Assembly: GCA_003963305.1 (NCBI GenBank)
Contig: RXJR01000003.1
Coordinates: forward strand, 177,706-241,705
Source: Candidatus Melainabacteria bacterium
GTDB taxonomy: Bacteria; Cyanobacteriota; Vampirovibrionia; Obscuribacterales; Obscuribacteraceae
Length of the DNA: 64,000 nucleotides
Direction of reading: 5' to 3'
The notes under the pieces were generated by a model. That model saw nothing but the letters and a program-made list of their open reading frames with translations. It searched no databases and was not told the origin of the DNA. Each line of letters begins with the position of its first letter. The first letter of the stretch is position 1. Below, piece by piece: positions 45,299 through 54,107 of the stretch. Made by a program: the position numbers and the translations under genes.

Positions 45299-46192
45299 CT
45301 ATTTTGCCCAGGGAACGCTGTTTATGTCTTTTGGCAGCGGGCTGCCACTAGCTCCCCAATTATTGTCGGAGCCGTAACTGTCGTAATAATTTCTCGGTTG
45401 ATTTTTGGTCGGAGGAGCCGCCGGCGCTGTGACCGCGGTGGAACCGGAGGCGTAGTAACCTCCAGAGGCGGTGGGATCAGCTGTCGCCGGCTGATAATAA
45501 TTTCCTGAGGATGGGCTGGGTCCTGTCTGGATGACACGATTGGGTACTGTGCCATGAAACGAACCACCGAATCCGGTTCCCATAAAAGCCGGATTTCCTA
45601 TGCCACCAAATCCGAAGCCGCCATAATTGACGGAAGAGAAGGCTGACCAGCCGCGCCCCCATCCTCCTCCCCAGGCACCACCGCCCCAGCCGCCGCCCCA
45701 ACCTCCAAGCGACCTGCCGACGAATGGTAATCCGAACGATCCAACATAAGGAACAGCTGGAATTCCAAAACCGCCTAAACCAAAACCACCTAAACCAAAA
45801 CCGCCTGCGTAAGGGATTCTTCCGAGTGCCGCAGAACCGATGCCTGTTCCCCAGCCACCATAAGTTGGCAGAAATGGAGAGCCCCACAACGGTCTCGGCG
45901 CTCCGTAAAGAGCGGGAGTTGAAAGGAAGTTCGGATTCAATCCGGCGTTGGCAACGGATGCGGGATTCAGCACGTTGAGCGGGTTAGTGGTATCACTCGT
46001 GGTACCCGGTGTGAATATTTGGGCAGGAACTACAGTAGGAGCGACATAAGGCCAACCTTGTGAAGCACCGGGAACGCTAAAGTGACCTACCTGAACGCTG
46101 TCGGTCGCCTCGGCGTTGGAAGAGAAAGCCAGAGTCATAAGCCCTGCGGCGGTGACAGCGACCGTGTTCAGCTTCAACAGACCTTTGTGCAT
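45299..46192 (-). CDS. Exported Gly/aromatic-rich protein
   Basis: ATG 46192 follows AGGGAG by six bases and opens a signal peptide (LKLNTVAVTAAGLMTLAFSS..AEA). The ~297-residue product is rich in Gly, Phe, Trp, Tyr and Pro, with repeats such as GFGLGGFGLGGFGIP and GGWGGGWGGGAWGGGWGRG in the middle and a Tyr/Pro/Thr-rich end. Such sequences are typical of secreted structural or surface proteins. No family recognised. Confidence 0.66.
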   Translation of the reverse strand: MHKGLLKLNTVAVTAAGLMTLAFSSNAEATDSVQVGHFSVPGASQGWPYVAPTVVPAQIFTPGTTSDTTNPLNVLNPASVANAGLNPNFLSTPALYGAPRPLWGSPFLPTYGGWGTGIGSAALGRIPYAGGFGLGGFGLGGFGIPAVPYVGSFGLPFVGRSLGGWGGGWGGGAWGGGWGRGWSAFSSVNYGGFGFGGIGNPAFMGTGFGGSFHGTVPNRVIQTGPSPSSGNYYQPATADPTASGGYYASGSTAVTAPAAPPTKNQPRNYYDSYGSDNNWGASGSPLPKDINSVPWAK

Positions 46193-46432
46193 GCGCAACT
46201 CCCTGGTTACTTTCGGCCAGACTTTTGATTTATCGATCATACTGCGCACGGCAGAAAATTAGACTTTCTTTTCGCGGAACATGATTATGGGGTTGCGCGT
46301 CTTAACCGTTATTGAAGGTTCTGATGCGAAGGCCCAGACCCTGGGGTATTCGCGCGCGCTGGTGGGTTACGAAATGGTGCTCAGGACTACATCTTCAATG
46401 CATATTCCTGTACGGATCTGGAGTCTTAGCCA

Positions 46433-47029
46433 ATGATTCGACCATTAATCACCGCCTGCAGTGTGCTCGCCATCTTTTCGGCCGTAGTGGTTTCTTCGTC
46501 GCCGCCGGCTGTAGCAGCTTCTCCTCAAGCACCTACTGTTGAATCATATTCGGCGTGCGAAGAACAGATTGGTCCGCGTATTTATCAAGTCAGCAGAGTT
46601 GTCATCGACGCAGCACCGAATCAGGTGCAAGATGTTATCACCGACTACGATCACACCGATAAGGTTTTCGACAACGTCTCTAAGTGCAAAGTTGTGAAAG
46701 AGTCTGGTGATTTGAAGCATGTTGCATTCACCGTCAAGACACTTGGAAGTTTGATCACGTGTGATTACGTGCTTGAAATAAAGTCGACTCCCGGACGAAT
46801 CGAATGGAAGCGAGTCAGTGGAGCGTTTAAGGCTAACGAAGGTTTCTGGAAATTCGAACCTACCAATGGCGGACGGTCGACTCTAGTAACCTACGCGAAA
46901 TATGTGGATGGTGGTCTTCTGGCCCCTAAGTTCATCGTCAATCGCGAAATTCGTAATTCAATGCCTGTGATTATGGCTAATCTGAAAAGCACCGCTGAAC
47001 ATGACAATGCTGTAGCTGCGAAGCCCTGA
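46433..47029 (+). CDS. Exported SRPBCC (START-like) fold protein
   Basis: A 198-residue protein behind GGAG, with signal peptide (LITACSVLAIFSAVVVSSSP). The mature part is an SRPBCC/polyketide-cyclase-like hydrophobic-ligand domain: VSRVVIDAAPNQVQDVITDY, FDNVSKCKVVKESGD, RIEWKRVSGAFKANEGFWKF, LVTYAKYVDGG, and a long C-terminal helix (VNREIRNSMPVIMANLKSTA). Exported members probably bind lipids or other hydrophobic molecules. It ends AAKP-stop, and that end is repeated at least five times directly downstream. Confidence 0.82.
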   Translation: MIRPLITACSVLAIFSAVVVSSSPPAVAASPQAPTVESYSACEEQIGPRIYQVSRVVIDAAPNQVQDVITDYDHTDKVFDNVSKCKVVKESGDLKHVAFTVKTLGSLITCDYVLEIKSTPGRIEWKRVSGAFKANEGFWKFEPTNGGRSTLVTYAKYVDGGLLAPKFIVNREIRNSMPVIMANLKSTAEHDNAVAAKP

Positions 47030-47187
47030 GTTTAGCTGCGAAGCCCTGAGTTTAACTGCGAAGCCTTGAGTTAACTGCGAAGCCTTGAGTTAACTGCGAA
47101 GCCTTGAGTTAGCTGCGAACTTTGACCTACGAATCTAGAATCTTACTGCGCAATCTTGCGTTAACCGAGGCATTGAGTTTAGCCGAC
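47014..47187. repeat. Tandem array of a gene's last codons and stop
   Basis: Unit AGCTGCGAAGCCCTGAGTTT (A-A-K-P-stop plus spacer): copies at 47014-47033 and 47034-47053 are identical. Three 19-base variants AACTGCGAAGCCTTGAGTT follow at 47054, 47073 and 47092, and a shorter one at 47111. More diverged copies occur near 47143 and 47163-47180. The stop codon (TTA read in reverse) of the convergent DUF2071 gene lies inside the last copy (47179-47181). Confidence 0.92.
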
Positions 47188-47928
47188 TGGCACCACTGAC
47201 AGTGGCCACTCAATAGTGTCTATTCTTTCCGAGTAATGTAAAAGCGGCTTGCAATCCGGAAGTTCGAAACCTAGCGGTCTCGTCATGGAGTTGATTTCGA
47301 ACTCGGCTTCGGCTGGTTGGAGCGGCCAGACGTCGTGATGTATAACGCCGCGATGAAGTTGACGTGTTGAATCAGTCGTGTACAGGCAGTAACGTTCAGT
47401 CAAGAAACGATCGATCGAACCGTTGCCCGCATTGATCACATCACCTGTGGGTCTATAGGACAGGATAATTGCGGCTTCCTCGCTGGCACGTTCGCTCGTA
47501 TAGTCAACAATTCCATCTTTCTTTTCATGCATTGACATTTTCGCTCTGAAATAGGGGAGATGGTAAAACTTTCTTGCTATCAAAACTGCGATTGTATTTG
47601 AACAATCGAGGCTGAAGAAATAGACGCCTGGAATTCCATCTCGGACAACATACGTGCGTACGTTCAACTCTAAAAAGTTGGAGAGACGACTCTTTGTTTT
47701 CGGCGTATAGCGAGGATAGACGTCGTTCATCACGAACGGAACAATGCCGACCCATGCGTAACCATCGAATAAGTCGAGTTCAAGCGAATTGGGAACGAGA
47801 TCTCGAATGATTTCTGCTTTGATTGGCCAGTGGGCAAAAAGTAGCTTAGCCCAGGTCTGGCTCATCACCCAGAGGGATGTGGGCACCGGAAACGGTCGAT
47901 GCTCGACTTTTGACAATAACGGATGCAT
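47179..47928 (-). CDS. DUF2071 (YqjF-like) family protein
   Basis: A 249-residue soluble protein with AGGA eight bases before its ATG. It follows the DUF2071 pattern: WAKLLFAHWPIKAEIIRDLV, LELDLFDGYAWVGIVPFVM, LNVRTYVVRDGIPGVYFFSL, FYHLPYFRAKM, and the C-terminal block DRFLTERYCLYT. The fold is related to acetoacetate decarboxylase; biochemical function is not established. Its stop codon lies inside the repeat array belonging to the convergent gene, so its C-terminal end has probably been reset by the array. Confidence 0.86.
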   Translation of the reverse strand: MHPLLSKVEHRPFPVPTSLWVMSQTWAKLLFAHWPIKAEIIRDLVPNSLELDLFDGYAWVGIVPFVMNDVYPRYTPKTKSRLSNFLELNVRTYVVRDGIPGVYFFSLDCSNTIAVLIARKFYHLPYFRAKMSMHEKKDGIVDYTSERASEEAAIILSYRPTGDVINAGNGSIDRFLTERYCLYTTDSTRQLHRGVIHHDVWPLQPAEAEFEINSMTRPLGFELPDCKPLLHYSERIDTIEWPLSVVPVG

Positions 47929-48157
47929 ACATCAAATCCTTTCCTGACGCCTTCGCTGATTCGGTGTGAATCATACCCGATGAGCCAAATCATTTATAAA
48001 TTCTGTGGACGTTGTATCTGCATGTTATCGCGGCTCTTTTACAACGTGTACCCTGCCTGTATCATTTAGATCTACTGAATGGATGCTCTTGTTTCGATTA
48101 CACAGGGCATCGAAACACTCAGTCAGGCAATCAACGGTTGAGTTCGGGTGAATTGGA

Positions 48158-48652
48158 ATGAAAAGTGCTGATGGGTGGATGAAAGACGGTAACCCTGAGC
48201 AATACGAGATCGGTATTGACGACAGTACTGTGCACAATGCCTCTCCCAGTTTGGCGATTCGCTTTAATTCAGATGATGAGCCCGCTGGTTTCGCAGCCGC
48301 ATTTCAGAATCTTGAGGCGCGGAAGTTTCTGGACAAACGCCTTAGAATGACGGCTTTTGTCAAAACTGAGCAGGTCGATGGCGCTGGATTGTGGATGCGT
48401 GTGGATGGTCCAAACGAGGACCAGCCCCTAGCATTCGACAATATGTTCACGCGGCAAATTAAGAACACCACGGACTGGAAGCGCTATGAAGTTGTTCTAG
48501 ATATTCCAGCGCGAGCGACAGGAATCTCCTATGGCGCTCTGCTGAATGGAAAAGGACAGGTTTGGGTTGCGGATTTCAACTTTGAAGAGGTTGGCAATGA
48601 TGTTGCCACAACAGTCAAGAAACCGCGGAAAACGGCGACACGAAGCGCCTAG
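48158..48652 (+). CDS. Conserved hypothetical protein (beta-sandwich-like)
   Basis: A 164-residue protein starting at ATG 48158. It contains the block VKTEQVDGAGLWMRVDG..LAFDNM and then TDWKRYEVVLDIPARATGIS and YGALLNGKGQVWVADFNFEE. I recognise this pattern from stand-alone proteins and from C-terminal domains of some AraC/MerR-type regulators, where it resembles a ligand-binding jelly-roll. No DNA-binding part is present here and no signal peptide. Basic tail (KKPRKTATRSA). Confidence 0.68.
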   Translation: MKSADGWMKDGNPEQYEIGIDDSTVHNASPSLAIRFNSDDEPAGFAAAFQNLEARKFLDKRLRMTAFVKTEQVDGAGLWMRVDGPNEDQPLAFDNMFTRQIKNTTDWKRYEVVLDIPARATGISYGALLNGKGQVWVADFNFEEVGNDVATTVKKPRKTATRSA

Positions 48653-48670
48653 CGATTTTGGCTGGTCGCG

Positions 48671-48817
48671 TTAGTTCCTGTGGCTGAGACTCACAGGTGC
48701 GTCTTCGCGGGGAGTTTCTTCCAGGCCTTCGCAGCATTTGCTCAGATCGATGGTGATTGAGAATACTCGGATGATCTCTAACGTTTTAACAATCGAACTG
48801 GATTCGGTGTTGTTCAT
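48671..48817 (-). CDS. Possible small protein, 48 residues
   Basis: ATG 48817 has GAGGG eight bases upstream. The product reads MNNTESSSIVKTLEIIRVFS and then ITIDLSKCCEGLEETPRED, a hydrophobic-strand pattern with a vicinal Cys pair. It fills a gap otherwise without a gene. The ribosome site is the main support; length gives little. Confidence 0.35.
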   Translation of the reverse strand: MNNTESSSIVKTLEIIRVFSITIDLSKCCEGLEETPREDAPVSLSHRN

Positions 48818-48918
48818 TAAATAGCCCTCGCCTCGTTGTCGGTAAGATACATCAACCATCGTGACGATGTCGTGACTAAACTGAATCTACTAATGCGATG
48901 AGAATGACGCTATCTTTT

Positions 48919-49641
48919 CTATTCCTTCTTTGCTTTGCCTACCTGGCTGAGCATCATTACGCCAACAAGGACCAGCACCAGATAGAATTTCTGCTGGCTA
49001 AAGAGGGTGTAGCCGATCTTGATTAAATTGAGCGGCACGTTGAGCTGATAAGCCACAGCCATAGATGTGTCCCACAGCAGTGCGTTCAGTGGCTCGACGA
49101 ACCACATCAGGCCGAAAACCAGCCAGATTCCATACCTTCCGAAATTGTTCATTGCTATACGTACAGGACGTGGCAGAAAGGGTTCAATCACTCCGTAACC
49201 GTCCAGGGGAGGAATTGGCAACGAATTCAGAAAAAATGCCACGATTTGCAAAAGCACGAGAAACGCCATGGCTGGAGCTAGCCAGGCAAGATTGTCCGGC
49301 GGCTGAATGTTCAATAAAAATGGAAGTGCGTAGACGAAAATCATAATCGCGCTTCCCAGTGGTCCGGCCGCTGAAACAGCTGAATGCCAGAATCGATTCT
49401 TAAGGGCGCTTCGATCGATATAGACTGCTGCACCTGGTAATGCGATTCCACCAATCATGAGCATGACAATCGGCACCACCAGTGTGAGTCCTGGATCCGT
49501 ATATTTGAGAGGGTTTAAGGTGAGGTAACCTTTCTCTTTAACTGATTTGTCGCCACCGATGTAGGCTACCAGCGCATGACAAAATTCGTGCACGCAAAGT
49601 GCTAATATCCAGCCGAAGCAAACTGTGAGTGCTAGAAACAT
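48919..49641 (-). CDS. Site-2 protease family (M50) intramembrane metalloprotease
   Basis: A 240-residue polytopic protein with GGGA before its ATG. The zinc motif HExxH is HEFCHALVAYIGG in the first helix; the third ligand is in FLNSLPIPPLDGYGVIEPFL (N-x-x-P-x-P-x-LDG). It has five or six membrane helices and no PDZ domain, so it belongs to the minimal group rather than the RseP group. Such proteases cut membrane-bound regulators or signal-peptide remnants. The KDKSVKEKGYLTLNP segment matches the family's conserved strand. Stand-alone; the substrate is unknown. Confidence 0.9.
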   Translation of the reverse strand: MFLALTVCFGWILALCVHEFCHALVAYIGGDKSVKEKGYLTLNPLKYTDPGLTLVVPIVMLMIGGIALPGAAVYIDRSALKNRFWHSAVSAAGPLGSAIMIFVYALPFLLNIQPPDNLAWLAPAMAFLVLLQIVAFFLNSLPIPPLDGYGVIEPFLPRPVRIAMNNFGRYGIWLVFGLMWFVEPLNALLWDTSMAVAYQLNVPLNLIKIGYTLFSQQKFYLVLVLVGVMMLSQVGKAKKE

Positions 49642-49712
49642 TTTGGTCCCGCGAAGCTAAGTTAAGGGTAACACAGCGCGATCAAGCGCGATTATGCATG
49701 TTCCATGCATCA

Positions 49713-49765
49713 GTATCAGATGCGTTCCCCTGCGTGTCGATAGGGGCGGGTGCGTATCAAATGCG
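49713..49765. repeat. Copied gene end after panE
   Basis: GTATCAAATGCG (49754-49765) spans the last codons and stop of the panE gene on the minus strand (CGC ATT TGA TAC). GTATCAGATGCG (49713-49724) repeats it 41 bases downstream with one synonymous change (ATT to ATC). Confidence 0.55.
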
Positions 49766-50677
49766 GTGGCGCCGTTGCTCGTACGCTTTGACGTTGCAAT
49801 AAGCCATTCTCAGTGCGGGCACTTCCACGTCTTTTTTCTCAGCTCTGGCGATAAGGTCGCCCAGGATTTGGTCACCTTCGACGTTGTTTCCTTTTTCCAG
49901 ATCGCGCAGCATTGATGCGGCGAGCGTTGATTTCTCATCGATAGATCTTGCTAATGTGTCACGCACGAATTGTTCGCCTGGTTCGTGCCCGTGTGCTTTC
50001 ATGACGGCAAGACACTCATTCAACATCTGTTCTGCGATTTCTTTGCCGCCGGGCGAGCGCGCAATCTCGCCAATGTTGGCTCGCATCAAGCAGTTCAGAC
50101 CGGCAAGAGTGGCTAACATTACCCACTTTTCCCACATGTCCTTCTGTATGTTCGTGCTGGCAATCGATTTGTTTTTCGCTTCTGCGGTCATTTCCTTGAT
50201 CGCTTTGATGCGTGGAGACATATCGCCGTTTAGTTCACCGAATTTGAGTGTATGCGCATCGTTCAAGTGTACGATACGTCCGCGTTCGTCTACAGTCGCG
50301 GAAATAATGCACATTCCGCCTATGACGCGTTCCTTGCCGAAAGACTTCTGCAGCTCATCTATATGTCGCAGTCCGTTTAGTAATGGAAAAATTGTTGTGT
50401 TGCTGCCCACTCCAGGCTTGATTGCAGCTATTGCGCTGGGTAGATCAAACGCTTTGCAAGAGAGAATTATAAGTTCGAATGGTTCTTGAACCTTCTCGAT
50501 CAGCTTGACGTCCGGCCGCGTTATGTCACCAGTGGCACTCTTTACTATAAGTCCAGTTTCGCGGAGTTGTTCTGCCTTCTTTGGTCTTACTAGAAAAGTG
50601 ACGTCTGCCCCGGCTTCTAACAGTCTCGCTCCAAAATAGCCGCCGGTGGCACCTGCACCTAATATAAGTGTCTGCAC
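49757..50677 (-). CDS. panE: 2-dehydropantoate 2-reductase family protein
   Basis: A 306-residue NADPH-dependent ketopantoate reductase-like enzyme, GTG start behind GAGGGG. The Rossmann motif LILGAGATGGYFGARLLEAG begins at residue 3; later come SCKAFDLPSAI, LLNGLRHIDEL, and the C-terminal helical domain with KWVMLATLAGLNCLMRANIG, followed by SMLRDLEKGNNVEGDQILGD. Pantoate made here feeds coenzyme A. Paralogues in this family can have other ketoacid substrates, so the exact role is not certain. A GGTT tetranucleotide tract lies 100-130 bases upstream. Confidence 0.88.
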   Translation of the reverse strand: MQTLILGAGATGGYFGARLLEAGADVTFLVRPKKAEQLRETGLIVKSATGDITRPDVKLIEKVQEPFELIILSCKAFDLPSAIAAIKPGVGSNTTIFPLLNGLRHIDELQKSFGKERVIGGMCIISATVDERGRIVHLNDAHTLKFGELNGDMSPRIKAIKEMTAEAKNKSIASTNIQKDMWEKWVMLATLAGLNCLMRANIGEIARSPGGKEIAEQMLNECLAVMKAHGHEPGEQFVRDTLARSIDEKSTLAASMLRDLEKGNNVEGDQILGDLIARAEKKDVEVPALRMAYCNVKAYEQRRHRI

Positions 50678-50776
50678 TTGAATCCCCTCTCAGTCCCATA
50701 AATTATTGCACGCGAGATAAGTGGAATTGCAACGGATGGAGATCAGACCTATGTAACACTAACGCTATTGAGCGTC

Positions 50777-50808
50777 GGTTGGTTGGTTGGTTGGTTGGTT
50801 GATTGGTT
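50777..50808. repeat. GGTT tetranucleotide tract
   Basis: Six perfect GGTT units (50777-50800), then GATT and a further GGTT. It lies between the deacylase stop (50819) and the panE start (50677) on the minus strand, where slippage could alter promoter spacing. Confidence 0.9.
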
Positions 50809-50818
50809 GTGAATTGAG

Positions 50819-51340
50819 CTAGCAAAAGTAATTGCTCAAATCTCTAACGATATTTACTGATGATTCTTTGTCTGTGAGATTGGCAATAATCGCGTTCGTT
50901 GCTTTCACGAGGTCGTGTGGTGTAATCATGATTTCTTCGCCCCACTGACCAGCGCCGACTCCAAGTATTTCTTGCTTTGCCAGAGATTCGTCTAGAACAG
51001 TGCGAAAGCCCTCGGGCTGCCAGTGAAAGGGGGGAATCGATCCGATTACATAGCCTGTCACTTTCTGCACTACATCTGGTGCAGCCATTTTTATATTGCG
51101 CGAACCGAGAGCCTTTTTGAGATGACCAGAGACGACGTTTTGATCTGCGCCAACCATGATCAGCGCATGTTCAGGTTTGTCGGTTTCAAAAATCAGCGTC
51201 TTCACCATCTGGCGTTCGCTGAACCCGAGCGCCTCCGCCACATTTGCGGCGCCCTTCTCTGTTGTCGGCGGAAAGGAGAGGCGCTTGTAGTGTATACCGT
51301 GGCGATCTAAATATTCGTGAGCCGGAAGAATTATCGTCAT
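50819..51340 (-). CDS. YbaK/ProX-type aminoacyl-tRNA deacylase family protein
   Basis: I use ATG 51340; a GTG at 51349 is in frame. The ~173-residue single-domain product follows the YbaK fold: YLDRHGIHYKRLSFPPTTEK, VAEALGFSERQMVKTLIFET, EHALIMVGADQNV, and VTGYVIGSIPPFHW (the conserved GY-x-G-x-x-P-F loop). Members clear mischarged Cys-, Ala- or Pro-tRNA in trans. It is divergent from the alcohol dehydrogenase gene. Confidence 0.88.
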   Translation of the reverse strand: MTIILPAHEYLDRHGIHYKRLSFPPTTEKGAANVAEALGFSERQMVKTLIFETDKPEHALIMVGADQNVVSGHLKKALGSRNIKMAAPDVVQKVTGYVIGSIPPFHWQPEGFRTVLDESLAKQEILGVGAGQWGEEIMITPHDLVKATNAIIANLTDKESSVNIVRDLSNYFC

Positions 51341-51454
51341 GCAATGCACATTTCATAACTGAAAGCAGCAAGAGTTATACCATATGGAAGCAGCTGACTA
51401 AGTGTTGGCAAGTGGCTTTGCGCCAGCGGTGTCATAGGGAATGAGGTGCAGTAC

Positions 51455-52474
51455 ATGGCAAAGATGCGTGCGGTTCAGGTTTCGAAGGCTGGTGGACCTC
51501 TCGAGTTGGTTGAAAGAGAGATTCCAAAACCTGCATCCGGTCAGGTATTGGTTAAGGTACAAGCCTGTGGCATTTGCCACAGTGATTCTCTGGTCAAGGA
51601 AGGTCACTGGCCAGGCATTCAGTACCCTCGCGTACCTGGTCATGAAGTTGCCGGCGTAATTGCTGAGGTTGGTGCCAACGTATCGGCGTGGAAAGTCGGG
51701 CAGCGCGTTGGCGTTGGTTGGTACGGTGGCCACTGCACCGAGTGTGAGTCTTGCCGTCGTGGCGATTTCATTACATGTCAGAAAGGGTTGATCGCCGGTA
51801 TCTCTTATGACGGCGGCTACGCGGATTATATGATTGCCCCAGCGCAAGCGCTGGCATTGATTCCGGACGACTTGAACGCGGTTGAAGCTGGACCGCTTCT
51901 CTGTGCCGGTATCACCACATTTAACGCGCTTCGCAATAGCATTGCCAGACCTGGAGATCTCGTTGCGATTCTAGGTATAGGTGGGCTTGGACATTTAGGC
52001 GTGCAATTCGCTCGGCGAATGGGATTCAATACAGTTGCCATTGCCCGAGGCAAGGACAAAGAAGAACTGGCTCGCAAGTTAGGAGCGCATCATTACATTG
52101 ATAGTAAGGCCTCAAATGTAGCCGATGAGCTCAAGAAACTCGGCGGTGCTAAAGTCGTGCTTGCCACTGTCACCAATAGTGATGCCATGGCTGCCACCAT
52201 CGGTGGTTTGGCTGTCGATGGTACGCTGCTTATCGTTGGTGCGTCATTCGAGCCACTTTCTTTCAACGTGCTGCAAATGATTGGTCCTCGTCTGGCTATT
52301 AAGGCATGGGCATCAGGTACGGCTATTGACTCCGAGGATACTTTGAAGTTCAGCGTTCTTACCGATGTGCGCTCGATGAACGAAGAGTACACACTGGACA
52401 AGGCGACTGAAGCGTATGAACGAATGATGAGCGGGGCTGCAAAGTTCAGAGTCGTTATAAAAACTGGAAATTGA
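51455..52474 (+). CDS. Zinc-dependent alcohol dehydrogenase
   Basis: ATG 51455 has GAGG eight bases upstream; ~339 residues. Medium-chain dehydrogenase: catalytic zinc site GICHSDSLVKEGHWPG and PRVPGHEVAGVIAEVG, structural zinc lobe HCTECESCRRGDFITCQ (four Cys), and NAD(P) fold AILGIGGLGHLGVQFARRMG. The length and the WYGGHCTECE segment resemble the AdhA/YahK-like group active on primary alcohols or aldehydes; direction and substrate are not visible. Its stop overlaps the next gene's ATG (TGATG), so the two are translationally coupled. Confidence 0.93.
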   Translation: MAKMRAVQVSKAGGPLELVEREIPKPASGQVLVKVQACGICHSDSLVKEGHWPGIQYPRVPGHEVAGVIAEVGANVSAWKVGQRVGVGWYGGHCTECESCRRGDFITCQKGLIAGISYDGGYADYMIAPAQALALIPDDLNAVEAGPLLCAGITTFNALRNSIARPGDLVAILGIGGLGHLGVQFARRMGFNTVAIARGKDKEELARKLGAHHYIDSKASNVADELKKLGGAKVVLATVTNSDAMAATIGGLAVDGTLLIVGASFEPLSFNVLQMIGPRLAIKAWASGTAIDSEDTLKFSVLTDVRSMNEEYTLDKATEAYERMMSGAAKFRVVIKTGN

Positions 52475-53232
52475 TGGAATTTCCTTCTGCTCTTAGTGAT
52501 GCCGTACTGAAGCACAAATATCCGCTGGTGTTTGCTACGGTCAGTGGCGCACATCTGTATGGATTTCCATCACCCGATTCTGATTTCGATTTGCGGGGCG
52601 TGCATGTTTTTCCGGTGCGCGATCTGCTTGGTTTAGACGAGCCCGACGACACCATCGAGCTCTCGAGCCTTGAGGGTGGAATTGAATTAGATCTGGTCAC
52701 ACACGATCTGAAGAAATTTATCTTGTTGATGTTGCGACCGAACGGTTATGTGTTGGAACAGCTCCTGTCTCCACTAGTGGTGCACACAACACCCGAACAT
52801 GAAGAGTTAAAGGCTTTGGCTTCTGATTGCATAACGCGCCATCATGTTAATCACTACGTTGGCTTTGCCAATTCTCAATGGCGATTGTTTGCTGGTGAGA
52901 AAGTACATCGCGTTAAGCCGCTGCTGTATGTTTTTCGTATTTTGTTGACCGGAATTCACTTGATGAAAACCGGGATAATCGAAGCCAATTTGAACATCTT
53001 AAACGAACAATTCAAACTGGAGTATTTGCCTGAGTTGATTGAACAAAAACAAACCAGTAACGAGCAAAGCACACTTGATTCCTTTCGGCTGCATTTTTAC
53101 GAGAGCGAATTTCAGCGGCTGCTGGAGGAGCTAAAACAAGCTTCCATTGATAGCAGTTTGCCTGAGCATTCTTCTGCCAGACCGGCATTGAATGATCTGC
53201 TTAGACGGGTTCGATTACAAACTCTGTCATGA
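52474..53232 (+). CDS. Predicted nucleotidyltransferase (YcgL/COG3541-like)
   Basis: ATG 52474 overlaps the stop of the dehydrogenase gene by one base. The ~252-residue product has the nucleotidyltransferase signature SGAHLYGFPSPDSDFDLRGV (G-x9-D-x-D) near residue 25, a third acidic strand in GIELDLVTHDLKKFI, and a helical C-terminal half (HHVNHYVGFANSQWRLF, VKPLLYVFRILLTGIHLM). Proteins of this type are predicted to move a nucleotide onto an unknown target. Coupling to an alcohol dehydrogenase is unexpected and gives no clear hint. Confidence 0.85.
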   Translation: MEFPSALSDAVLKHKYPLVFATVSGAHLYGFPSPDSDFDLRGVHVFPVRDLLGLDEPDDTIELSSLEGGIELDLVTHDLKKFILLMLRPNGYVLEQLLSPLVVHTTPEHEELKALASDCITRHHVNHYVGFANSQWRLFAGEKVHRVKPLLYVFRILLTGIHLMKTGIIEANLNILNEQFKLEYLPELIEQKQTSNEQSTLDSFRLHFYESEFQRLLEELKQASIDSSLPEHSSARPALNDLLRRVRLQTLS

Positions 53233-53248
53233 CTTACTGCCGCTCAGA

Positions 53249-54010
53249 CTATTTGACTTTACCGGCTTTGTTCGGACCCGTACGGTTTACGCGTGTCAGC
53301 TTTTCCATCGCTTCTTTAATTTCGACATCGTCATCTGAACCAGCCAAACCGAACTGCTTGAGCATCTGCCTTGCTTCGGAGTAGGTATGAATTGCTTGCT
53401 GTTTTTGCCCAAGGTTGGCTTGAGCTGCGCCGAGGTCGGCATATACATCCCACAAGGCTTTCTGGTTGATTGTGGGATGTTTTTTTCGTATGGCTAACTC
53501 TTCCAGGCAAACTTCTAAAATTTGTTCATTGGTTGAGAAAACCTTAGAGCGGCAATGTTCGTCTACGTCGGCAAGGAAATAGCTATCTTTGCCAGCCAGG
53601 CGTCGGATGGAATTTCGCATGTCGCCATATAACCTTTTGGGTTCTGTTCTTTCCGTAATGTAGCTCGGTGATTCATCAAACGCATTGTGCTGCGAGATCT
53701 TGAGAAAGAGCGGATAGAAGTTTGTATCACCGCGAGTTTTATTCACGATTGTTTTGAGATACGCTTCTGCTTGCTCATCTTTCCCTCGTAAGTAGGCTAT
53801 CCTCCAATCGTCCAGCAGACTGGAGCCATAGACTTTAGTAACGCCCGGGGAATTTTTAAAGTCCAATTTCATCATGCCGTCTGCAACGTGCACGATTGTC
53901 GGATCTGACAGCAGCATCTGGTTGCTGTCTGCAAAGCAAGCTGAAGTTGCTTGAAATGCAAGAATGCTCAAAGTACAGAGATAGCTTTGGATCAAACGGT
54001 CTAGCGGCAA
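53249..54010 (-). CDS. Exported hypothetical protein with TPR-like end
   Basis: Starts at TTG 54010 without a strong ribosome site; a signal peptide (LIQSYLCTLSILAFQATSAC) follows. The 253-residue product has a central all-alpha region with two or three Cys (DEHCRSKVF, LEVCLEELA) and one TPR-like pair near the end (ALWDVYADLGAAQANLGQKQ, AIHTYSEARQML). The last residues are basic. Convergent with the nucleotidyltransferase gene. No family recognised. Confidence 0.6.
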   Translation of the reverse strand: MPLDRLIQSYLCTLSILAFQATSACFADSNQMLLSDPTIVHVADGMMKLDFKNSPGVTKVYGSSLLDDWRIAYLRGKDEQAEAYLKTIVNKTRGDTNFYPLFLKISQHNAFDESPSYITERTEPKRLYGDMRNSIRRLAGKDSYFLADVDEHCRSKVFSTNEQILEVCLEELAIRKKHPTINQKALWDVYADLGAAQANLGQKQQAIHTYSEARQMLKQFGLAGSDDDVEIKEAMEKLTRVNRTGPNKAGKVK

Positions 54011-54107
54011 GGGATCTCGTTGAACTCGTTAGTACTGAATGTAATTGTAAATGGTCGCTTCGGTAGTGTCGAGATAAAACTTCGAATCGCATTGATTCGA
54101 GCGTGTC

